Assembly: GCA_947184155.2 (NCBI GenBank)
Contig: CAMXCT020001085.1
Span: 62,001 to 126,000, forward strand
Direction of reading: 5' to 3'
Source: Cladocopium goreaui
Lineage: Eukaryota; Sar; Dinophyceae; Suessiales; Symbiodiniaceae
Length of the DNA stretch: 64,000 nt
The first letter of the stretch is position 1, and each line of letters opens with the position of its first letter. Below the pieces are notes generated by a model. That model had not been told where the DNA came from. It worked only from the letters and a program-made list of their open reading frames with translations, and ran no database searches. This document shows, in pieces, positions 30,640-43,645 of the stretch. A program made the translations under genes and the position numbers.

Positions 30640-33600
30640 TGAAACAAATTGATCTACAACTAGTTGTACTAGTACTACTCTCTTTGGCAGATGTTTCTTC
30701 ATTTCACACCATTTGCAAGTCAAGACAGTTTTCCGGATAGCTACCCATGAACACCTAGGCACCTAGGCTTCACACATTGAGATACCTCCATTGCCGAGGT
30801 TTGAGCAAGCTGCAAGCCGTCAAAAGGGTGCCAAGATGCTGCTTGGTGGTTCACACCACCCCAACTGGTCAGTAATGGAAGTAGGAAAACCGATTATCAA
30901 ACAATAGGGGTCTAAACACCTGATATCACCTGATTATAGTTATCAGAGATATACACCTATTGTTATAAGCATCACCTAACTTATCGTCGTGTATCTGCAT
31001 ATCAGTTTATTAAACCGCTATTACAAATATATCACTTGATATAATCAGATGAATGACAGTTTATTGACATAATAATGATTGGAATGTGCTTCGTGTTTGT
31101 GGGGTCAATTCTCCCAGTTCTATAGATGTATGAATCGGGGACTTCAGCAGGGCAACTAAAAAATTAAGATCCGCGGGATGATTTCCAAGGGATTGTCTCA
31201 ATGGTTTGGGGATTGCTCCTGCCACTTCCCCTTCAATTGTATGTTTGAAAAACAACTTCATATGTAGCCTCTGGTAGTATAGACTGCTATGGACAATCAC
31301 CATTTATTGTAGGTAAATCGACAAACTAAATGGATCCTTTTCAATAGCCAGGTTACATTACCAGAGGGTAAATGACAGGGTTTTTTTCCAACTTTTATCA
31401 ACAATCGTTATATCATGTTTTATCTACCAGAACCTTCGAAGGATTGAGTTCAAAGAAGAAGACAAATGGGTTCAACGGGACACTGTGAAATCCGGTTTCA
31501 ACGTCCTGAAAAAGCACATATAATATGCATTGATACACCATTTTGTGTTGAAACTGCATGCCATATGGTTGTGGATGATCTTGCTTCAGGGTTTGCGGTT
31601 TGGATTTTAGGTTCCCTGACAGATTTCCTCCATTCGATCCAGTTTCCAGATCTCTTGGGGCGTGCTGACAACTTTCAGATTCTTTCATTGCTCCGGCTGG
31701 ATGATATCTTGGCCCTTGTTTTCATTAAAAAAAACATAGTTTTTTAATTAGGGTGGTACTCCCCCAATCGTCATAATCTGATACTTAACTGGTACCCCCT
31801 CCAATTAAACAGCCTAAGGGTTTACTAATCCAGGGTTGACATTAATCCTGAATTGATATCTGTTAGCTTAAGACGTAATATTTTTCATATTCTACGCTGT
31901 CATATTTTCCATTGAAAATAAGACACATTCTCTGCATGGACAGATTTTGACGAAAGAGGCATCCTTCGTGGCACAAAATCATGATGCAGAAACGCGCCGA
32001 GGAAATCCGCGTGGAGGATTTATCGAGGTCCTGAGGCGGAAATTGTTTGGAAACTCTGAATCCTGGATAAAGTTTGAAGCCTGGAGCACACCCGGGTCTG
32101 AAAATGCCAGCAAAATTGCCAATGGAGAATAGATTTGGGATATTCATGGATAGTCCATTTTCAGATAAACCCACCTATTTTCAAACTTCGTCAAAGCTCA
32201 TCGAATCTGATCATCTGCCGCAGTAGCTTTCGAAGCTCCTTTGGAGAGGACCGGGTGACCGGGTTGGGTTGGGCCTTCATCTGAGCATCCAAAGATTGTG
32301 GAGATTTCACCAGTTTGGGATTGCCAAGTTCAGATTTTCTTGATATCTTACTCGGGGTGCAGTTGGGATTATATTTTGTGGCTACAACTATGACAACAAT
32401 TCCTATACGTTGGAAAACATGCAGGATGTTAGTTCGATGATGTTTCCCCGATAATTGCCTGGTCACCATCTTTTCTATCTATTTGGGGTTTGCTGTACCA
32501 CATCGTGGACAAAGCCACATATCATCCCATATCCTTTTCCGTTCATGGATCGTGGTTAAAATTACAATGGCCTCATCATGACGTCATGACGTTGGTTGCG
32601 AAGGGGAATAATCCGAACATGTCCTTTATTTCAGTTTGGTGAATTACAATATACCAGCCAAATGGAGATGATTCTTCGCATTTTTCATCAATAGGACTAC
32701 AGATTTTTTTTTTAGAACAACCGCGTTTTTGGTGTGAATGACCATATTTGGTTGATGGTTCACACTCCATGAGTCATTTGAGAATGGCTCAAAATGAACA
32801 ATCCCAGCAAAAAACTGGACAGTTTCAGATCCAAAAGAGACCAGGCGTGTCCAAAACAGTGCCCCAAATCAAAGGTCGCCAAAACCATATGTGCCATGCT
32901 GCCATGCTTGAAACTTGGGTGATTTGCCCCATGTCGGGCATAACACGACCTGGTAAATCCCAGGCATTCAAAGTGTTTTTTTGTCAGCCATACACCATAT
33001 TTTTTCTTGTAGGGTGTATACTGGGTTAAATTTCCTGGCTTGAAGGTTTACTGTATACATATTCAATACATACATGAATATATAATAGATAAAGCCATGT
33101 CCCCAGCACTTCGAGCCATGCCTTGACCACATGGTGTTTCGACAGGAGTGAGACCAGGCCTTGGATCATTGGCCATCGATTAGCAGCCCTGGCGTTGTTG
33201 GGTTTTTGAGGGACATTTGGCTGCCGGGATTGATAGATGTTATGATGTTTCTTCGTGTTTCATGTTAAATAGTTGGGTGATGCCAATTCTGAAAAAGTAA
33301 TTATTAGACACGATATCACCCAACTCTCCAACTATCCCAGGATATCCCAGGTGTCTGGGCATGACGGGTCAGATCATGAGTCGCCAGGATCGCCAGTTGG
33401 CGTCAGTGGATCATCGTTCGGGTTTGGCGTCAGAGGCGCACGGCACTCGTCCTCAGGACTGGGGACTGGAAGTTTAAGCAAAAGTTCTCATCTATCAGAT
33501 CATCCCAAATCATCTATCAAATTGCTTAAAAGTAATTGTCATAGTTCAACATAGTTCCTGATCCTTATTGGTTCTGGAAGTTTATTTGTGCCACTGACTT

Positions 33601-34106
33601 TGGAGAGTGATGGTCAAAGCACTTTTGATTCCCCGCGGGCATTGCAAAAAGTAAAGGAAAAGGGCCTGAGCGCACAGTTGATGGACAGCTTTGATGAAGA
33701 ATGGCAGATGGCAGATGCAACCCGAAAAGGGTCCGTTTGTGATACGGCCATAATCTCCCAATCTGTTTTAGATGGTACCAATCCGTGTATCAAAAACCAC
33801 TAGGCATATCTAGGCATCTTTAAATTCCTTGGTGTGAGAAGGACTTGGACTTGGAGCCTGGGCAGGTGGCTCAGTTTGGAAAGAGTCAAACGGAGAGATG
33901 GGTAGAGGCAGTTCATGGCGTGCCATTTGCAGCCATACCGATACCTGAAGATTCGCATGCAAGATGTCATTGATGATGATTGGTAGCTGCATCATTCTGA
34001 ATTGTTGCAACTCCAAAATTGCCAAGTGCTTTGCAGCCTTAATGCGTGTTTTTTTTCTGCACTCGCAGATTGTCCGCTCAACCGTTCAACAATTACATTT
34101 TTCCAG
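30640..34106. other. Mostly non-coding; one doubtful exon
   Basis: A short protein-like plus-strand stretch near 31434-31520 reads NLRRIEFKEEDKWVQRDTVK after an AG acceptor, but stops soon after and cannot be assigned. Nothing else is recognised. Confidence 0.35.
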
Positions 34107-34590
34107 ATTTTCTGCACTCGCATGACCAGCAGCACCCTGACAGACTGCAGGTCTTCCAAGAAGAAGTTCCACGAGCGAAGCCGCGTCAGCAGTTGCGAGA
34201 AGGCCAAAATAACGATGCCAGTCGGGGCCTTAGTGAGGAGACAGGGTGGCTATGGGGGGGGCAAGATTCAAAATCCACCGAACCCACTAATTCAAGTACT
34301 TCATCCATCCGTGGCGAAATAATCCCCATGCACTACAATTTATTCAGCTTGAACCCCCAAAAAACCATCCAACAATGGGGATTCAATAGGGATTGCCCCC
34401 TTAGAAATGAGTAAACCATCCCATCTCCTACAACTAACCCCCCAAATTCTGATTTCCCAAGGCTCTTGCGTTGGAACCTCCCAACAATCCTCTTGAATCG
34501 GGTGCACGCCGTGACGCCGCGGCGGCCAAGAGCCAGCTCCCCGAGGAGATGCAGCCCGACAGCGATGCGGTGGATTTTGATCCAGCCTAG
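34107..34590 (+). CDS. Last two exons of a TPR-repeat protein
   Basis: Exon 1 (34107-34202, 96 bp) follows TTCCAG and ends at a GC donor (AAG|GC). Exon 2 starts at 34462 after CCCAAG and runs to TAG at 34588-34590. Joined in phase they read CEKALALEPPNNPLESGARR, the C-terminal helix of a tetratricopeptide repeat (consensus C.KAL.LEP.N), followed by an acidic tail ending VDFDPA. TPRs bind partner proteins, for example in co-chaperones and FKBP-type isomerases. Exon 2 is much more GC-rich than its surroundings. Upstream exons are not identified. Confidence 0.55.
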
Positions 34591-36027
34591 CATGGCCAGG
34601 GCCATCCCTTATGGAAGATCTTCATTGACCACAGAGATTTTTTTTCAAACCATAGGTGTGGGTGAGACCCGTTGGCACCACTATATACATCTACAATCAT
34701 CTATACACTAGTACCATCTATAGTACCTGATTTACTGGGGATTATGAGAAGCCATGGCGAATAGGGAAACTGCTTTCAAGCAGAAAAGGAGATGGCGAAT
34801 AGGGGTAATTTTGTTGAAGTGGATCCATTCAAATGGCCATCACATAGGGAACATGAACAAATAAGCCATTGGAATTGTTTTTCCTGGATTGTTTCAGACT
34901 TTCCAAAGTCTTTAACCCTGGCTGAAGCAAGAAAAATTGGGATGTAAACCTTCAAACTTGGGGTTTTGCCGCCAAACTTAGGAGGATTTCACATGATTTC
35001 GGCGTGGGAATATGGTGATTTAACATGATTGAAGCAAGAAGCATGAGGATTGAGCCGTGAAAACCGGAGGTTGTGCATGATTTAAGCATCAAATATCACG
35101 GTTGAACTCACGATCGAACCATGATATAACGATGGTTTCAGAATGACACATTGAGATTATTCTATGGACATAATTGTACATGGAAATTTGAGTGGCAAAA
35201 CAATATAATTCAATGTATGGTAATGTATGGTCATTTTCGTTGCGACAATGAGCATGAACCAGTGGATGGAATGGATATCTGATTCTTGGAACATTGCGAT
35301 GTTCGACAAAACAACTCAGGGGTGAGGATGCGCTATGATGTAGCTCCGAAATCTTGACTTGCGAATGGAGCATACCAGGCTACCTTGATACCTGCAGTAT
35401 TAAATAGTTGTTGATAATAATTTGGCCATCTATTGAATGGCGATGCCATCGGTCCAGATTTACTGAAGGTGATATTGTGATATTGATATTATATGTTGTT
35501 GTAGTATGTTTAATGTGTGTTCCATGTGCTAATTCTCTGAAAATTCTCGGAAATGTCTATGTGCGTGGCAGCGCCAGTTGAGGAGTCATTGAAGAAAACC
35601 TATCTGGTGCAAGTTCCGCCCGTGTGCGTTTTTCGGTGGGGATCGCTGCTGCTCACTCTCGTTTTTTCGAGGCATCGTATGTCAGACGGTCACACGTTTT
35701 TTCGTGCAAAACGCTGAGCCTTGGAAAACCATCTGGCCAGGTTCATTGGTATCATTGGTGACCGTTCGCAATGCCGTGGCCAGGTCATTGTTGCCACTGG
35801 TTTGATCGCACTGGGTGCCTTCACTCCAGACTTCCGCGAGAGCGCTGTGAAGCCTGCCTCTCAGCCTCTCAGACCATGACAAACTTATGGCATGGCCATA
35901 GAATCCCAAAGGAAGGAAAAGACATGAAAATATCATTTTGACTTGATGTCCTTTGCCATTTCCAGCGACATCAGCGTTGTTTTTACTAAGAATTACTGTA
36001 TCATTGATTTTTTGAGAGAACAGCACC
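34591..36027. other. No gene recognised
   Basis: AT-rich sequence with no protein-like frame and no clear exon borders. It separates the TPR exons from the histidine-coding microsatellite. Confidence 0.45.
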
Positions 36028-36095
36028 GCCGCCACTACCACCACCACCACCACCACCATCATCACCATCACCATCACCATCATCACCATAATCAT

Positions 36096-36148
<53 letters not shown>
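36028..36148. repeat. (CAT/CAC)n microsatellite
   Basis: About 120 bases of cac then cat repeats, giving polyhistidine on plus and polymethionine on minus. The minus-strand 155-residue open frame that runs into it is not supported as a gene. Confidence 0.95.
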
Positions 36149-36684
36149 CATTTTTTGAATCACCACCATTTGTTTTAGTTTTATCACCTCCTCGAGGATC
36201 ATCCCACTAGTATAAAAGGCAAGCAAAGCATATTCATATCTGAACTTCACAAAACAGTTTTTTCTATGGAGGTTTCCCAAAATTGGTATCCCCAAGTCAC
36301 CATAGGTCCCTCTAACAAAGCGGAAACCTCGAGTTTGAACATGTAAAGATCATCCCACTTAGTATCACTGCTCAACACGTATATTCAATGCAGAATCATA
36401 ACTTAACTTTATAACACAGTTATATATGGAGGTTTCCTAAAATTGGGGGGCGGTACCCCCAGTCATCATCCATTTGATTTTCGGATTTTTCATGAAATCA
36501 ACCATCCATCCAGCTATTGGGGTACCTCCATGACTTAGGACCCCCCAAATCATCCATGTTGGTCCTGTTTAACCCAGGGTTCCCCCAGTCATCATCCATT
36601 CTATGTTCGGATTTTCGGATTTTCCATTGTAAACCATCCAGCTATTGGAGTAACCAGCATAGAAAAATAAGTCCCACCTTTCTC

Positions 36685-36805
36685 GGCCTCGGCCTGGCGC
36701 CTGGGCGGAGTCGCAGCGTCAGATCCTCCGAGAAGTTCTCTTTGGAGTGCCTGGAACCCGTGAAGGCGCCAGTGCTGGTTTTGGGAGGATCCGTGGTCTC
36801 CCAAA
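36685..36805. other. GC-rich island, probable exon of uncertain strand
   Basis: The composition jumps to GC-rich here and frames are open on both strands. Plus reads SEKFSLECLEPVKAPVLVLG; minus reads GFQALQRELLGGSDAATPP. I cannot choose between them or assign a family. Confidence 0.3.
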
Positions 36806-37398
36806 ATGGAGGGTTAATAGAATGGCATTATAATGCTTAATCAGTTAATCATGGATTAACAATGGTTGATATATGGTTGATATACAGTGGTGAATATATT
36901 AATTCATGGGTGAATACTCCATTCCATGTCCATATCATAAATTGGTGGGTACCCCAATAGCTGGCAATAGCTGGATGATTTCATGGAGGAACCCATCAAT
37001 GGACGATGACTCGGGGTACTGACTTGGGGAACCACCATATGGGGGCCAGAAAGGTGCTAGATAGACTGGATAGATGACTTTAGGAGCAGTGGAGATGAAT
37101 GGGAAGAAATGGGATGTATTTATGATGTGCTGTGATAAACATTGATAAACCATATAAAACCTACACCACAAGTAGACCACTGAATGTGAACATCATTTTT
37201 TGACGGCTTCTGTGGTTGGTTTGGAATGCTGGCTCCATCGCAGCATTTATGGTTCCATCGCAACCCCCAAAAAAGAGTCCAACAAATGGAATTCTGGTAG
37301 AAACTTAAAGAAAAAGGCAAAATTACGTTGATTAATTATATGCTTACATCTTTTTTTATAGAAAATATTGTCACTTCTTTAAAATTCAGATATGGCAG

Positions 37399-39243
37399 GT
37401 GAGGGCTTGGGTGGTGGCCGGACTGCTGAACGACTTCTTCAGCATTGAGAATGGCGTCGTCATGGACAAGGTGGTTATCCGGGCACTGAAAATGCTGGAT
37501 TTATCCTCTGGTAAACTAACAGTTTGCTATTGAAAATTGCCATTTAGTTAATTTAGTTCGTTGATTTACCAATTTAAAATTGTGATTTTCCATAGTTATG
37601 CTAGTTTACCAGAGGGTAATCTCAATTTATGGATATTTATGGTCATGTCAGTAGGGAAAAGGATTAACCAACAATTTTTGGGGTATCACATGTTTGGAGA
37701 AGGCTTCATCTACGTCTTTTTTCCCGTGGTTCTTGGATTGTTATGGATTGTTGCGATTTGCGATTGACATCTGGGCAATTAGCAAGACGTATTCAGACTT
37801 GTCCATTCAATGGACTGTGACACAAGTGCACCCTGTTCTGTGGGGATACGGCAGGCACGACGGTTCCATGCTCAGTATGGCTCAGTGATGAACGTCTGGA
37901 TTGAGGATTTTGACCACATTTTTGGACGGATGATTGGCGCCTGGGTTTGACCCAGTTGTACATACTCTGTACTAATTTCACCTTATATTTCGTTTATAGA
38001 ATAAGACGTGTTTCACAAAAAATACGCTCTTATCAACATTAGAACATTATTTAACATCATTTTCCACAATTTCCATCAGTTTCCCAATATTTTCCAACAT
38101 TTCCAACCTTTTCCAGATACCATGGTTTTTTCTATCCTGTTTCAGCGTTTCCCCACCTCCAAGGTGGCGGCCCTCATGCATCGACCCACAAGGACAATCG
38201 GTGGATCAAAAAGCACGCCATGTCTTGGGGCCCAGGACATGGGACCGTTTTTTTTTGCTCAGAATGAGATTTCATTCATTATATTTTCATATTTTATGTT
38301 ATTCTCAAAAAGGTTCTAAAATAGATCCAACCTTCAAGTCACGAATGTACAGGATGTTTCTAAGCTTCCAGAATTTGGATGGGAACATTTACAGTTGAAA
38401 CCTTTATATGTGGAGGTTTCTTAACATGTGGAACCCCCAAGCCGCGCATGGTGCCAGAATGGGGCAACCGCTGCTGGTTGTGGCGAAGTTTACGGACGGC
38501 GACTATCAGCGCTTGGAAGGTGAAGGGCGCAGGTTTTCGTTGAGAGATGACTCAATGGATTCATCGAAAAATGGTGGATTAAGTATGAAAAGTTGTGGTT
38601 TAATGGGTTTGATCATCACAAATGGTGGTTTCAGTAATTTTAAGTACTATAAATTGGGAATCCTGGGGATTCAGGTAATGATTATGGATTTCATGGATTT
38701 CATACTTGATCAATTGGTTCAATGCCAATCTACAGGAAACCATGTTTTTTCTCCCCCTCACGGGAGAGATTTTTGGACTAAAAATGCTTAAAAATACTTG
38801 TATTTACAGTGTTTTGTGACAAGAGTAGGCTTAAAACAATTATTTTAGAGCACAAAGTAGAGTTCGCCTCTAAAGGCTATCATATGCTGTCATAAATCAC
38901 TGGCATCTACAGATTTTTGTGACAGGATTCAACTTTTCCTGTGAGGCTTGTAAAGAACTACAAACAATCAACACATAACAAAAATCATTTGCTGCACAAC
39001 ATGCCATAAAGAATGGGTAGCTGTGCATCTTGGAACAGAATGTACAGTAGCAATGGGTATGATTCCGGGATATTTTCGGATTAAGTTTTCCATAGTTTTC
39101 CATTCTCAGAAAGTAGTTGGATCAGACAAGACAACCACGTCCCTTTGGAGCTGACGGCAGGTTGCATCCAGTTTGGCAACCCCATCGAAAATGTCGAGGA
39201 TCGATCGGAGGGCGACCCTTCCGGGGCTGAATTGAGCCAATGA
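37399..39243 (+). pseudogene. Decayed dynein heavy-chain fragment
   Basis: Four exon-like pieces match consecutive parts of the dynein heavy-chain motor region around AAA4-AAA5. Exon 37399-37470 reads VRAWVVAGLLNDFFSIENGV, then VMDK (family GLP.D.FSIENG). Exon 38164 to about 38230 reads VAALM, then after a 1-bp insertion IDPQGQ, then after a deletion of about 4 bp NRWIKKH (family RWPLMIDPQGQANRWIK). Exon 38458-38519 reads PLLVVAKFTDGDYQRLE, and exon 39161 onward reads GCIQFGNPIENVEDRSEGD before a TGA at 39241. Splice phases still fit (E|G codon split G|GT). Two frame-breaking indels and loss of WP show decay. Flanking motor exons are not found, so this is a partial copy. Confidence 0.72.
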
Positions 39244-39775
39244 GTCATCGATTTCTATAGCGTGAAGTTCCGGACATGGTTGGAATATGTTGAAATCTGG
39301 GTCGGATTATGTACATTCACCTAAGTCATCATAATTTCTATATCCGGTGGCTTCAAACATTCTTAATATGTTTCAACCCGACTGGGATGATAATTCCAAG
39401 TGAGGAGCATATTCTTTAGTGTTGAAATTACCAACCAGATGCCATATATTGCTGTTTAAAACCCACTGACTCCATACCATGGAATATCAGACGGACCACA
39501 ACTGACCAAAATGGTACAACTAGTTTCCATTCCATAATATCTATCCCTAAGTCTCCAAACCGCTGCCCACAACAGGTTCTGAATAGGAAGCCTGTAAATA
39601 CAAACATCCACCTGCCAAGTACGTGAATACGAACAGTGAATTCTGACACCAAGTTAAGCCTGTGAATTTCAATCTGATAGTGTCGGAAAGATGCCTGAGG
39701 GACCCCACTTCGAAGCACACTGGCAGGAAGTGTCGGTTACTTTTTTTCATTCACGCCCCACTCGCTCACGCAAAC
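39244..39775. other. Convergent strand-switch region
   Basis: Recognised exons from 18.5 to 39.2 kb lie on plus and those from 39.8 to 63.7 kb on minus, so transcription converges here. No repeat or gene is recognised within it. Confidence 0.5.
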
Positions 39776-42371
39776 TCATTCATCATCTTCAGACGATGAT
39801 GAGCTTGACTCACCCCAATCTTTGTAACGCAGGCGAACATACACCTTTTGCAAAATAGCTAGCTCAAGGGTCACAGCATGAGATCTCCTAGCAATCCGTT
39901 TTAGGAATTGGTTCCAATCTTCTTGCCGAAAGCAACTCCAGAATCTGCTATTGATTCCTTGGGCTGCCAGAAAATGAAATTGCATACCCCAAGGGTTCAA
40001 GAAATTGAACATAGCAGGTGAATCAATACCAAGACACCATGGATTTCCACTTGGAAGGCAATCTCTTGCCAAGCCTCGTGACAATTTTGCATGGTGACTT
40101 AACAAAGAAGCAAAGCTAAATTTAATACACCACTGAACGCAGAGCATGCAACCTCTTGCCAATGCCTTTTCTTTTGACAAGGGGCATGGCACTTGGGCTT
40201 GACCGGAAAGAGGAACCTATTGTCCCCAGCAGCTTTCAATGCAAGCTTGAAATACGCATCCAAACTTCGATCCTCAGCTCAGCATCGTGATAGAAAGTTG
40301 TAGAAAGGCAGCAGCTTGGAGACAATGGGTATTGCAGCAGAGTTTCACAGCAGTCATGAAGCTGGGAAATTGTGGGGTCATCTGGGTACCGCCCGCTCGC
40401 TTCCGAGACATTGTACCATTTGGCATGGTAGAACCTCACCAATCAGAATTTATTAATAATAACGCAGGTGAATCATATAAACTTGCAAGTGGCCTTCATG
40501 TTGCACAGCTCAGTGAGCAGAACAGAGCTAAGGGGGAGGCACACACTCAGTGAGGAGGTGTAAGTATGATCCAGTAGGCTCATCAGCATCTCGCATGAGC
40601 TCGCATAGAAGATCACTAAGCCATCCAATCACCACACGGCACTTAGATAAAACATGCCAATAAAAACAACTTGATGCTCATCATCTGACACACAACCTAT
40701 CAGTCGCAGCAATGAAGCTTGCATCTACGAATGCACCATCTAGTGTGATCCCCAGACCAGGATGGTATGCTCAGGGCACTGGTAGACTTGTTTCAAACAT
40801 TTCCAAACATTTAAGTTAAGGGACATTCCACGCTTTGGCGTGAAGTTCTGCAAACTCACTTTGGCCCACAAAACTGCTCGGTTTGAATTTGGGCTGGCTG
40901 TGCCTGGGCTCATGGTTGGCATCCAACCGCGTTTGTAATGGACAGTTGGGTATGATGCTTGTTTCAAATTCATTGAATACAACAAGCTATGTGCAATCAA
41001 TTTGCTGGATTTTTTTTCGCTTCGTCCAATTCTTGAAATCCACCCATGCATCATAGAAGCATTCCGCCGGATCCCGGTCATTCCCACCCCAGAGCTGCAG
41101 GTCCTCCTTCAAGACAATGAGTGCACCAGCTGCCACCCAAGTCGAGACACCAAGGTTGAGGGAATGCATTGAACAACACTTTATTTGCATCGGGTCAAAG
41201 AAGTTCAACTTGGTAAGTACACCTCAGGTGAAGAAGCCTGTCAAGGGTTCAAATGATACTAGCCAGCGATGGTTTCCAAGTAGAAAATTCCAGGGACACC
41301 CCAATTTCAGCCCAGCTACTCTTTTCACCTGGTTGGGTAGCATGTCGCATAAAGTTGTCATAGTCTCTCCGGGGAACGTTTTTCAATGGATTCGGTACCC
41401 TGATAAAATTCCACTTGGTCAACGTGCAAGCATGGCAAATTTGCGAACATTTCCACCATGCTGTGAGGTCGAACCATTCCTCAGTTGAAGGATGATCAAA
41501 TTCAGGGAACCACATGTTGAAGGTTCCCCATAAACATGAATATTATTAAGATCAGCTCTGGTTCCAATGGTGCAATTTCAGGGGGGTTGACAGAAAGCAA
41601 TCCATTTCCCATTACACTAAATACGACAAATTTTTACTGTGTGACCCAATGAAGTATTTAGTATAAGGGGGAAGGGATAAATAGAATGCGAAAATCTTGC
41701 AAAACTCTTCAAACCCAAACACCCTATGCCATTTCCAATCACCCAAGAAATCAGTGGTCAGGCACCGAATGGTTCGGTTTTCAGCATCTGGAGTTTTGCC
41801 AGGGACAGCCACCCCAGTAGAAAGTCGGTTCAGGGATTCCACCACCTCAGGGTCAGTTTGCAAAGCCCTGCCCCATCAGAAAAAGGTTTCAAACCCTGTT
41901 GCCTGATCTCTCTGCCCAAGGCCACCAAGAAACCGGAGCCATGAAAGCTTGGAGCGTTTCGAAACCCAGAGACAACTCCTGGGCTGGAAGGTGGCTGGAC
42001 ACCAACCAAAATTTATGTTTCATTTTTTCAAAACATGGACTGCATTGGACTCCTGAAGTTGTATGCATCCTAGGCTCCAACCTGTAAGTGAACAACGGGT
42101 AGACTGTATCCTTTGAATTTTTCCTCTCATCCAACCAGCTCCCACAAACCACTGAGACAATCTTCTCATTCCGTTCATTGAAGATCGCATCATCACCCCA
42201 CAGGTAGATAGGAATGTAGATACCCCCCGTCTCTATGACACGCTTCACCCAGGGGATATTCTTCATGGCCATGTGGTTCCAGTATTGAGACACCGCGTCA
42301 TCACTTGGAATGGCCTCTTCCTGGTGTTTCAAAAGCCATGGGAACAAATGCTCGGGTAGTACAACTGGCAT
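39776..42371 (-). CDS. Multi-exon gene, possibly transposase-derived
   Basis: About seven minus-strand exon pieces share protein-like composition. From 42371: MPVVLPEHLFPWLLK and GGIYIPIYLWGDDAIF; about 41910-41690: NRTIRCLTTDFLGDWKWHRV; about 41515-41240: EWFDLTAWWKCSQICHACTL; about 41215-41000: CCSMHSLNLGVSTWVAAGAL; about 40930-40780; 40440-40290; and 40190-39776, ending in an Asp/Ser/Glu tail and stop. The pair GDDA followed by MHxLNLGV recalls DDE transposases of the CACTA/Plavaka type, in which a conserved His precedes a helix with LG or KG. This is a weak motif match. I have no function beyond that. The first methionine at 42371 may not be the start. Confidence 0.4.
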
Positions 42372-42820
42372 TTTCCTGAGTAGACAGGAGTGAAAAAAGT
42401 ATAAACTTCATAATCATGTGCATGTGCACTATTGAATGCAGTGAAGACTCTTCATTATTCTCTTGTCATTTTTTCCTCGAAGTGGGACCTCCACCATGGT
42501 GACTGGAACCTTATAGACCATGCAGTAGTGATTCCAAGAAGGAAATACAATGCTTCCAATTCCAATTGTTTACTTTCTACACGGGATCAAAATCAACGTA
42601 CCAATGATAATAATGGGTGGCGCGAACATAAACCACACAGATTCAAGATAGGCTGTAAACAATCACCGAGAAACTACTTTGGTCACTTGTCGCAGCATGT
42701 CCCGGGCTATGTTCTGTTTCCAAGTTCCAGCTGCCCCAGCTGATTGGAGTCGACGGGCTGGGCCACTCAACTCCACACCATGAAAGCGAAGCTCCTGAGC
42801 ACAAGTCTGGTAGAGGGGCC

Positions 42821-43645
42821 CAACCCTAGCAAGTGAACAATAAACCATCCCCATCCTTCTAAATCACCCACCAACTGATAATATTTTGTTTTTCAAATCA
42901 AGGGGTTTCAAGAAGATGATATTATTGATGAATAGATTCTGGAGATATTAAAATCATCTTGGGATTACCCAGCTGGTAATATCATCCAACCCTAGCGAGT
43001 GAACAATAAATCATCCCCATCCTTCTATATCACACACCAACTGAGAATAACGTGTTTTTTTCAAATCAAGGGGCTTCAAGAAGATTATGTTATTGATGAA
43101 CAGGCTCTGGGGATATTAATATCATCTTGAGATTACCTGGTAACATCATCCAACCTATAGTGAGTGAACAATAGACCATCCCCATCCTTCTAAATTTCCC
43201 ACCAACTGATAATAATTGTTTTTTTTCAAATCAAGGGGTTTCAAGAAGATGATATTATTGATGAATAGAATCTGGAGATATTAATATCATCTTGAGATTA
43301 CCTGGCAACATCATCCAACCTATAGCGACTGAACAATAAACCATCCCCATCCTTCTATATCACCCACCAACTGAGAATAATTTGTTTTTTCAAATCAAGG
43401 GGTTTCAAGAAGATGATATTATTGATGAATAGACACTGGGGATATTAATATCATCATGGGATTACCTTGTAACATCATCCAACCTATAGTGAGTGAACAC
43501 TAAACCATCCCCATCCCTTTGCCACCGAGCAAACGGAATATGATTTGATTTTTCAATCCAGGAGGTTCCAAGAAGATGACACATATATTTCAAGACCCTG
43601 GGGTAATGGTTATATAATTTTGGGACTAAGTCTTGAAACCATCAC
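42821..43645. repeat. Five tandem units of about 165 bp
   Basis: The marker caacc(ct/tat)agtgagtgaacaata starts at 42821, 42987, 43151, 43316 and 43480, spacings 166, 164, 165 and 164. The first four units are clearly alike. The fifth keeps its first 60 bases and a diverged remainder to about 43645. Each unit includes an accatccccatcc core, a T run, and an agattatgttattgatgaa segment. The length is close to that of satellite monomers. Confidence 0.92.

Noticed and set aside
35943..36158. Histidine-rich protein
   Set aside because: It is a plain CAT/CAC microsatellite read in one frame.
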